Assembly (NCBI RefSeq): GCF_013359595.1
Contig: NZ_JABFMP010000043.1
Coordinates: forward strand, 1-47,872
Length of the DNA stretch: 47,872 bases
Reading direction: 5' to 3'
From: Pseudomonas sp. C1C7
Lineage (GTDB): Bacteria; Pseudomonadota; Gammaproteobacteria; Pseudomonadales; Pseudomonadaceae
Shown in pieces: positions 42,054 to 47,872 of this stretch; the first letter of the stretch is position 1, and each line of letters starts with the position of its first letter. Made by a program: the position numbers and the translations under genes. The notes under the pieces were generated by a model that saw only the letters and a program-made list of their open reading frames with translations, was not told the origin of the DNA and made no database searches.

Positions 42054-43217
42054 ATGCTGCGTTCAGCGGTCGCGCAACAAGACGCATCGATCGGCGTTGA
42101 CGACAATGGCGTCGATAGCCTCGCCTTCGCCCAGGTCCTGGAAGAAGTGCGTCAGCGTCGCGACGAATTCGACAGCCGCTCCCATGTGCCACGGGACATG
42201 ATCGAGCGCTTCAAGCAGGTGGGCATCTACCGTGCCGCCACGCCGAAATGCTACGGCGGCGACGCCCTGGCGCCGGCGCGTTTTCTGGAGATGATCGAAC
42301 GCATTTCCGAAGCCGACGGTTCCGCCGGCTGGGTCGCCAGTTTCGGCAGCGCCGGCGTCTATCTCGCCGCCTTGCCGCCAGAAACCCTGGCCGAACTGTA
42401 CGCCGACAGCCCTGACCTGGTGTTCGCCGGCGGCCTGTTCCCGCTGCAACCGGCCGAAGCGGTCGACGGTGGCTGGCAGGTCAACGGCACCTGGAAATTC
42501 GCCAGCGGCTGCAAGGGCGCCGACCTGCTCGGCGTCGGCATCGGCGCGGCGGGCGGCAAGCCTCGCACCGCGGTGTTCCGTCCGGATCAGGTGGAAATCA
42601 TCGAAAACTGGGACGTGGTCGGCCTCAAGGGCACCGGTAGCCACGACCTGCGCGTGACCAACAAGCACATCGACGAGCGCTGGACCTTCATCCGCGGCGG
42701 CGCCGCGACCATCGACGAACCGCTGTTCCGCTACCCGTCGATCGCCTACGCCGCGCAAGTGCTGGCCGTGGTCAACCTGGGTCTCGCCCGGGCGGCCCTC
42801 GACGAAATCAGCCGCATGGCCAACGGCGGTGGCATCACCGGCGCGCCGAAGCTGTCGGACCGCGCCTACGTGCGCATCGAAATCGCCAAGGCCGAAGCCA
42901 AGCTCGCCGCCGCCCGCAGCTTCTTCTACGGCACCACCGAACAGGTGTGGCAATCGATCCTGGCCGGCAACCCGGTCACGCCCGAGCAGACCAGCCAGCT
43001 GCGCCTGTCGGCGATTCACGTGTCCCAGGCCGGCGCCGCCGTGGTGCAGAGCGCCTACAACCTGGCCGGCACCACCGCCATTTACCTGCGCCATCCGCTG
43101 CAACGCTACCTGCGCGATTCGATGGTGGTGACCCAGCACGCCTTCCTCAGCGAAGGCCTGTACGACGGCGCAGGTTCGGTGTTCCTCGGCGTGCCGCCAT
43201 TCCCGGGCTACATCTGA
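42054..43217 (+). CDS. iacA: Indole-3-acetate monooxygenase (flavin-dependent)
   Basis: A 387-residue flavoprotein monooxygenase with the acyl-CoA dehydrogenase fold. Landmarks are YRAATPKCYGGDALAP, ISEADGSAGWVASFG, WKFASGCKGADL and the C-terminal YLRDSMVVTQHAFLS. This is the class that hydroxylates indole rings using reduced flavin from a separate reductase (IacG in this pathway, not in the window). In known iac systems IacA starts attack on indole-3-acetic acid by ring hydroxylation at C2. The assignment rests on the whole gene order A-B-I-H-C-D-E, which equals that of Pseudomonas putida 1290 as I recall it. Start has a GGAG site. Confidence 0.9.
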   Translation: MLRSAVAQQDASIGVDDNGVDSLAFAQVLEEVRQRRDEFDSRSHVPRDMIERFKQVGIYRAATPKCYGGDALAPARFLEMIERISEADGSAGWVASFGSAGVYLAALPPETLAELYADSPDLVFAGGLFPLQPAEAVDGGWQVNGTWKFASGCKGADLLGVGIGAAGGKPRTAVFRPDQVEIIENWDVVGLKGTGSHDLRVTNKHIDERWTFIRGGAATIDEPLFRYPSIAYAAQVLAVVNLGLARAALDEISRMANGGGITGAPKLSDRAYVRIEIAKAEAKLAAARSFFYGTTEQVWQSILAGNPVTPEQTSQLRLSAIHVSQAGAAVVQSAYNLAGTTAIYLRHPLQRYLRDSMVVTQHAFLSEGLYDGAGSVFLGVPPFPGYI

Positions 43218-43262
43218 TTCCAGCCTCAACTGTTTAGAGCCACTTATTCAAGGATTCACGTC

Positions 43263-43634
43263 ATGACCCAAGCTACCCAGGAACCGTTGCGCGTCGTCTT
43301 CTGCATCGGCATCACCCAGAACTTCTTCGACTTGCCTACCGGCGAAGGCCTGGCCGTCTGGAAAGGCTTCAGCAAAATGATGGCCGATCTCGGCGCGATG
43401 CCTGGCATCACCGTGCTCGGTGCGATGGACGACGACCGCCTGATGGTCGGCCCGTCCACCACCTCGCCGTGGACCGTGTACATCATGGCCGACGTCGACT
43501 GCCATCAGTCGGTGATTGATGCCTGCAACCTGTTCCGCACTACGCCTGTGAACGAATACAGCCTGTGGCGCTACGCCAAGGTTGAAGCACGCATCGGCCG
43601 TCCGCTGACCATCCCTGATGCGGCCAAGGTGTAA
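43263..43634 (+). CDS. iacB: Iac pathway small protein IacB
   Basis: A 123-residue small protein with no signal or membrane segment. The sequence has a dimeric alpha/beta-barrel-like pattern (VVFCIGIT start, VYIMADVDCHQSVID, WRYAKVEARIG). Its exact step in auxin breakdown is not established; it is always found next to iacA in iac clusters. It is 45 bp after iacA and 3 bp before iacI, so it is part of the same transcript. Identified mainly by position and size. Confidence 0.85.
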   Translation: MTQATQEPLRVVFCIGITQNFFDLPTGEGLAVWKGFSKMMADLGAMPGITVLGAMDDDRLMVGPSTTSPWTVYIMADVDCHQSVIDACNLFRTTPVNEYSLWRYAKVEARIGRPLTIPDAAKV

Positions 43635-43637
43635 GCC

Positions 43638-44108
43638 ATGAACGAGGCCTTGCTGCAGCGTCTGGCGACGCTCGAAGGGGAAAGCGCAGTGCGCCGCCTG
43701 ATGGCGCGCTACATGGACCTGTGCGATGTGCCAAGGGCGCAGGCCCTGGTCAGCGAGCTGGCCGAGCTGTTCTGCATCGACGCGATCTGGGAAGGCATCG
43801 GCACCCAGACCGCGCAGACCTTCGGTCAACATCGTGGGCGCGAGGCCGTGGCCGCGTTCGTCGGCGGCTACCTGCCGCCGTCGGATCACTTCCGGCTGAA
43901 CCTGCACTACCTCACCAGCGAGTCGATCCTGGTCGACGGCCAGAGCGCGCAGGGGCAGTGGATCATGCAGCAGATTTCCACCTACGCCGATGGCCGCAGC
44001 GAGTTGTTCGGCACCCGCCTGAACATCGATTTCCGCTGCGTCGACGGCACCTGGCTGATCGCGCATTTCCGCACCCAACGTCTGTTCAATCAGGGGCTGA
44101 ACGCATGA
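43638..44108 (+). CDS. iacI: SnoaL/NTF2-like protein IacI
   Basis: A 156-residue protein of the SnoaL-like/NTF2 fold, with the N-terminal helix ESAVRRLMARYMDLCD and the strand WEGIGTQTAQTFGQHRGREA typical of that family. In iac operons this gene lies between iacB and iacH; recent work as I recall places it as an early-step helper or second component of the oxidation series, but the exact reaction should be treated as open. Overlaps iacH by 4 bp (ATGA). Confidence 0.85.
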   Translation: MNEALLQRLATLEGESAVRRLMARYMDLCDVPRAQALVSELAELFCIDAIWEGIGTQTAQTFGQHRGREAVAAFVGGYLPPSDHFRLNLHYLTSESILVDGQSAQGQWIMQQISTYADGRSELFGTRLNIDFRCVDGTWLIAHFRTQRLFNQGLNA

Positions 44109-45226
44109 GCACCTTCATCAGCGAATTCCTCCTCGGCGGCAGCGGCAAGCGCGTTGCCATCAAGGACTCCATCGACATCGTCGGCTACCCGACCCGTTCC
44201 GGCAGCCGTGCCTTCGCCGATGCGCCGGCGGCGACGAAAAACGCCGACGTCGTGGACGCGATTCTCGAAGCCGGCTGGCAGATCGTTGGCAAGACCAACC
44301 TGCACGAGCTGGCGTTCGGCGTCACCGGCATCAACGACTGGACCGGCACCCCGATCAACCCGCAGGCCCCTGACCGGGTGCCGGGCGGTTCCTCCAGCGG
44401 TTCGGCGTCGGCCGTGGCTGCGGGCCTTGCGGACATCGCCATCGGCACCGACACCGGTGGTTCGGTGCGCGTGCCGGCAGCCTGCTGCGGCGTCGCCGGG
44501 CTCAAGCCGACCTACGGCCGGGTCAGCCGTGTAGGCGCCCATCCGCTGGAATCGAGCCTGGATTGCGTCGGCCCGTTCGCCAGGACCATGGACGATCTGA
44601 TCGCCGCCATGCAGGTCATCTGCCCGGGCTTCAACGTGCAGGAGTTGCCAGGTGACGGCGCAAAAGTCGGCTTCCTCGACGTAGCCTGCGATGCGCATCT
44701 GCAAGCCAGCCTGGGCGCGGCCGCCGATCGCGCCGGCTGGCGTCGCAGCCACCTGCAACTGAGCGAATTCGAAGCGGCGTTCGTTGCCGGCCTGACCGTC
44801 ATCAATTTCGAAAACTGGGCCGCGTTCGGTCACCTGACCGGCAAGGGCCTGATCGGCGCCGACGTGGAAACCCGCCTGCTGGCGGCTGCCCGTACGACCC
44901 GTGAAGAACTGGCCGAGGCCGAAGCCGTGCGCAGCCGCTTCACCCAACAGGTGGATGACGCGCTGCAAGACTTCGCCGTGCTGCTGTTGCCGACCCTGCC
45001 CACGCTGCCGCCGACCCTCAGCGAAGCCCGCGCCGGCAGCAAGGCGGTGGCCGGCATGACGCCGCTGGTGCGCCCGTTCAACTTGAGCGGGCATCCGGCG
45101 TTGACGGTGCCGGTGGAACTCGATTGCGGCGGGCTGAAAGTCGGCCTGCAGATCGTCGGTCGCAAAGGTCAGGACGAAGTGGTCTGCGCCTTCGGTGCGC
45201 AACTGCAACAGAGCATGGTCGGTTAG
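44105..45226 (+). CDS. iacH: Amidase-signature hydrolase IacH
   Basis: A 373-residue amidase-signature enzyme. The Ser-cisSer-Lys triad is present: K20 (VAIKD), cis-Ser in PGGSSSGS (about S96-S97) and nucleophile S120 (TDTGGSVRVPA). In the iac route an amide-cleaving step late in the conversion of the opened indole ring to catechol fits such an enzyme; indole-3-acetamide hydrolysis is an alternative use of this family. It is shorter than many amidases (about 450-500) and lacks part of the C-terminal insert. Translation is coupled to iacI. Confidence 0.9.
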   Translation: MSTFISEFLLGGSGKRVAIKDSIDIVGYPTRSGSRAFADAPAATKNADVVDAILEAGWQIVGKTNLHELAFGVTGINDWTGTPINPQAPDRVPGGSSSGSASAVAAGLADIAIGTDTGGSVRVPAACCGVAGLKPTYGRVSRVGAHPLESSLDCVGPFARTMDDLIAAMQVICPGFNVQELPGDGAKVGFLDVACDAHLQASLGAAADRAGWRRSHLQLSEFEAAFVAGLTVINFENWAAFGHLTGKGLIGADVETRLLAAARTTREELAEAEAVRSRFTQQVDDALQDFAVLLLPTLPTLPPTLSEARAGSKAVAGMTPLVRPFNLSGHPALTVPVELDCGGLKVGLQIVGRKGQDEVVCAFGAQLQQSMVG

Positions 45227-45275
45227 CCCCCGGCTCCATAACCCAATCATAAAAAGAAGCCATGAGGAGAACCGC

Positions 45276-46559
45276 ATGAGCACTCATGAATACCGGCTGA
45301 TCGCGACGTCGAAAAGCCCCGAAGAGCTGGTCCAGCACGACCGCGTCGACGTCTCGCTGTACAACGATCCGGCGCTGTTCGAAGCCGAGCTGGAAAAGAT
45401 TTTCTACCGCACCTGGGTGTGGGTGGCCCACGAAAGCGAAGTGCGCAACAGCGGAGACTTCAAGACCGCCATGGTCGGCCGTCGTCCGGTGATCGTCGTG
45501 CGCGACAAGAAGAACAACATCAACGTCCTGGAAAACCGTTGCCGCCACCGTGGCGCCACCGTGTGCGAAAAGCACAAGGGCAACGCCACCGGTTTCACCT
45601 GCCCGTACCACAGCTGGTCCTACGGCCTGGACGGCAAGCTGCGCGCGCTGCCGTATCCGGACGGTTATGAAGGCATCCTCGAAAAGTCCGAACTGCCGCT
45701 GACCAGCCTGCGCGTCGAAAGCTACGCGGGCATGATCTTCGCCAGCTACAACGACGACATCGAACCGCTGGAAGACTTCCTCGGCGGCGCCAAACACTGG
45801 ATGGACCTGTTCATGAAACAGGGCGCCGGCTACCCGATCAAGACCCAGGGCGAACACAAGTTCAGCTTCAAGGGCAACTGGAAGATCCAGCTGGAAAACA
45901 CCACCGACGGTTACCACTTCCCGATCGTGCACAAGTCGTTCATGTCGTCGGTGGATGAAGAGACCTCGGAAATGCTCTCGTTCATGACCGACGAGCAGGC
46001 CGTGACCCACTCGCTGGGCAACGGCCACAGCGTGATGGTGATGGTGCCGGAGCACGTCGATCTGGATCACGACGACGGCACCGAGCAGTTGCAGGAACGC
46101 TTCGCTCACGTCACCGAAGAACTGTCGAAAACCATGCCGCCGGAGCAGGTACGCCGCATCGTGCGCTCGCTGCACGGCGCCGGTTTCAACCTGAACCTGT
46201 TCCCCAACATCGCCATGTCGATGTCGTTCTTCCGCGTGCTGCGTCCGGTGTCGGTCACCGAAACCGAGATCCGTCACGTGGCCCTGGGCATGGACGGTGG
46301 CCCGGAAATCGCCAACCGCGAGCGCATGCGCATTCACGAACACTTCCAGGGCCCGTTCGGCTTCGGCAGCCCCGACGATGCCGAGGCCTGGGACCGCGTG
46401 CAGCGCGGCTCCTATGCCGGCGTTGACGCGCCGATTCTGGTCAACCGCGGCCTGAACCGCGAAATCACCGCTGAAAACGGCGACAAAGTCAGCCACGCCA
46501 CCGACGAAGGCGGCATGCGCGGTGCCTACGACATGTGGAAAAGGATGATGAGCCAATGA
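45276..46559 (+). CDS. iacC: Rieske ring-hydroxylating dioxygenase, alpha subunit
   Basis: A 427-residue large subunit. Rieske site C89-x-H91 and C109-x2-H112; bridging Asp D211 and iron ligands H214 and H219 (NTTDGYHFPIVH). It shows the canonical Asp bridge, in contrast to the Glu of the other Rieske enzyme in this window. With iacD it forms a two-component-type dioxygenase of the anthranilate/benzoate group, which would produce catechol from the late aromatic amine or acid intermediate. Reductase IacF is not in the window. Start has GAGGAG; the stop overlaps iacD. Confidence 0.92.
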   Translation: MSTHEYRLIATSKSPEELVQHDRVDVSLYNDPALFEAELEKIFYRTWVWVAHESEVRNSGDFKTAMVGRRPVIVVRDKKNNINVLENRCRHRGATVCEKHKGNATGFTCPYHSWSYGLDGKLRALPYPDGYEGILEKSELPLTSLRVESYAGMIFASYNDDIEPLEDFLGGAKHWMDLFMKQGAGYPIKTQGEHKFSFKGNWKIQLENTTDGYHFPIVHKSFMSSVDEETSEMLSFMTDEQAVTHSLGNGHSVMVMVPEHVDLDHDDGTEQLQERFAHVTEELSKTMPPEQVRRIVRSLHGAGFNLNLFPNIAMSMSFFRVLRPVSVTETEIRHVALGMDGGPEIANRERMRIHEHFQGPFGFGSPDDAEAWDRVQRGSYAGVDAPILVNRGLNREITAENGDKVSHATDEGGMRGAYDMWKRMMSQ

Positions 46560-47056
46560 GCAATCACGACACCCTGAACGGTTTTTCCGGCCCGCTGGCC
46601 CAAGCCATCGAATTCATCTGGCGCGAAGCCGAGCTGCTGGACCACAAGAATTACGCCGAATGGGCGACCCTGTGGAGCGAGAGCGGCAAGTACATCGTGC
46701 CGATCGACCCGGACACCGAAGACTTCGAGGCCACCCTCAACTACGCCTACGACGACGCGCGCATGCGTGACCTGCGTATCGAACGCCTGACCGCCGGCTA
46801 CTCGCCGTCGGCGGTGGACGCGGCGAAAACCATCCGCACCGTCTCGCGTTTCCGCCTGGTGGAAGCGGCCGGCGACATCGTCGAAGTCAACTCGGCGCAG
46901 TTGCTGTACGCCTACAAGCGCGGCGTGCACACGCCGTTCGTGGCTGACCTGAACCACCGCATTCGCTTCACCGACGGCGTGCCGAGCCTGGAGCGCAAAG
47001 TGGTGCGCCTGATCAACTCCACCGACAGCCTGAGCGCGCTCGGCTTCCTGCTTTGA
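46556..47056 (+). CDS. iacD: Ring-hydroxylating dioxygenase, beta subunit
   Basis: A 166-residue small subunit of the NTF2-like ring-hydroxylating beta family. Landmarks are LDHKNYAEWATLWSESGKYIVP near the N-terminus, DDARMRDLRIERL and TIRTVSRFRLVE. It supports the alpha3beta3 structure and has no catalytic metal. The start overlaps the iacC stop by 4 bp (ATGA). It ends 10 bp before iacE. Confidence 0.92.
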   Translation: MSNHDTLNGFSGPLAQAIEFIWREAELLDHKNYAEWATLWSESGKYIVPIDPDTEDFEATLNYAYDDARMRDLRIERLTAGYSPSAVDAAKTIRTVSRFRLVEAAGDIVEVNSAQLLYAYKRGVHTPFVADLNHRIRFTDGVPSLERKVVRLINSTDSLSALGFLL

Positions 47057-47066
47057 GGGCAACATC

Positions 47067-47807
47067 ATGAGTCGAGTAGCCCTGGTAACGGGTGCTTCGC
47101 GCGGATTGGGCGAGTGCATCGCCCGCCGTCTGCATGCAGCCGGTTATCGCGTCGGCCTGGCGGATGTGCGCCTTGATGGCGTTCAGCAGCTGGCCGCCGA
47201 GCTGGATGGCAGCGGCGCCACTGCACTGGCCATTGAATTGGATGTGCGCAGCAAAGCCGACTTCCAGCGTGCTCGCGATGTGCTCGCCGAGCGCTGGGGC
47301 GGCACCGACATTCTGGTGAACAACGCCGGGGTGTCGAAGGTCGCGGCGCTGATGGACATCACGCCCGAAGAGTTCGACGAGTCGATGGCGATCAACCTGC
47401 GGGGCACCTTCGTGGCCTGTCAGGTGTTCGGCGCGCATTTCGCCGAGCGTGGCTTCGGGCGTATCGTCAACATCGCCTCCCTGGCCGGGCAGAACGGCGG
47501 CACCGCCACCGGCGCGCACTACGCGGCGGCGAAGGGCGGCGTGGCGACCCTGACCAAGGTCTTCGCCCGTGAGCTGGCGCCTCGCGGCGTGACGGTCAAC
47601 AGCATCTCGCCGGGTCCGCTGGACTTGCCGGTGGTGCGCGAAACCGTGGCGCCGGAGCGTCTGGAGCAGATTCTGAAGATGATTCCGGCGGGCACCCTGG
47701 GCGATCCGTCGTACGTCGCCGACAGCGTCCTGCTGCTGATCGCCGAGCACGCCACCTCCGTAACCGGTGCGTGCCTGGACATCAATGGCGGCCTGTTCAT
47801 GCGCTAG
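47067..47807 (+). CDS. iacE: Short-chain dehydrogenase/reductase
   Basis: A 246-residue classical SDR. Cofactor loop TGASRGLGE (8-16), NNAG (about 85-88), catalytic S138, Y152 and K156 (YAAAK). In the iac pathway IacE acts after IacA on the hydroxylated indole-acetate, leading to the dioxindole stage, as I recall from work on P. putida 1290. A family A repeat begins 13 bp after its stop, so a break in transcription before iacF/iacG is possible. Confidence 0.92.
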   Translation: MSRVALVTGASRGLGECIARRLHAAGYRVGLADVRLDGVQQLAAELDGSGATALAIELDVRSKADFQRARDVLAERWGGTDILVNNAGVSKVAALMDITPEEFDESMAINLRGTFVACQVFGAHFAERGFGRIVNIASLAGQNGGTATGAHYAAAKGGVATLTKVFARELAPRGVTVNSISPGPLDLPVVRETVAPERLEQILKMIPAGTLGDPSYVADSVLLLIAEHATSVTGACLDINGGLFMR

Positions 47808-47820
47808 ATGCGATGACCCC

Positions 47821-47872
47821 TGTAGGAGCTGCCGAAGGCTGCGATCTTTTGATCTTGATCTTGAAAAGCAAA
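47821..47872. repeat. Family A repeat, cut by the window edge
   Basis: TGTAGGAGCTGCCGAAGGCT, then GCGATCTTTTGATC, then GATCTTGAAAAG; the second arm would lie past the right edge. It follows iacE by 13 bp. Confidence 0.8.

Noticed and set aside
45078..46556. A 492-codon frame on the minus strand across iacC
   Set aside because: Antisense shadow of the Rieske alpha gene; the product has no motif and an abnormal composition.

Overview
The window looks like chromosomal DNA of a Pseudomonas of the fluorescens group. The evidence is the high GC content and codon use, the dispersed REP/REPIN-type repeats around the motifs GCTGCGATCTTTTGATC and AGCAGCTGGCGAAGCCTGCG, a ligD gene of Pseudomonas layout, the lysine decarboxylase/antiporter pair in P. 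aeruginosa-like order, and Pseudomonas families such as DUF2790. No rRNA, tRNA, CRISPR array, intact insertion sequence or prophage was seen. All identifications come from reading the sequence and from recalled family knowledge; no database search was run.

Layout. 1-6.1 kb: a cupin protein, DNA ligase D, a DUF3313 lipoprotein, a FadL/OmpP1-type outer membrane channel and a small Cys-containing protein. 6.2-9.9 kb: ldcA with its lysine/cadaverine-type antiporter, overlapping by 4 bp, and a possible ArgR half-site over the promoter. 10-13.8 kb: a small secreted protein, Ohr, an AT-rich stretch of about 650 bp that looks like a decayed insertion, a membrane protein, a LOG-family protein and an FMN azoreductase. 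13.9-16.4 kb: a MocR-type regulator divergent from an AhpD-like protein and a Gdx/SugE exporter. 16.5-16.8 kb: a broken gene remnant.

16.9-27.1 kb: a catabolic block with a LysR regulator, a Rieske oxygenase of the carnitine/glycine-betaine type (bridging Glu instead of Asp), an aldehyde dehydrogenase, a rubredoxin-flavoprotein reductase fusion, an amine-oxidase-like flavoprotein, a cupin, an MFS carrier and a BCCT carrier. I read it as uptake and dealkylation of a quaternary or methylated amine. The substrate is unknown, and the rubredoxin-type electron supply to a Rieske oxygenase is unusual. This is the best candidate for an undescribed system.

27.4-35.2 kb: a DUF2790 protein, a LysR regulator, an aldo/keto reductase whose catalytic Tyr is Phe, a three-part efflux pump (HlyD, DHA2 MFS, NodT-type outer membrane lipoprotein) with a divergent TetR regulator, and mug.

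35.2-38.9 kb: a tryptophan-tryptophylquinone amine dehydrogenase operon in the order B-E-D-A-cytochrome c, without mauF or mauG. This is the aromatic amine dehydrogenase (aau) arrangement. 39.3-40.1 kb: a DUF1778/GNAT (TacAT-type) toxin-antitoxin pair. 40.2-47.8 kb: a PAS histidine kinase divergent from iacA-B-I-H-C-D-E, the indole-3-acetic acid (auxin) degradation operon; iacF and iacG would lie past the right edge.

The aau and iac blocks are about 3 kb apart and connect chemically. Aromatic amine dehydrogenase converts tryptamine to indole-3-acetaldehyde, an aldehyde dehydrogenase gives indole-3-acetate, and Iac enzymes take that to catechol. The window may therefore hold most of a tryptamine/auxin scavenging route, suited to a plant-associated bacterium.
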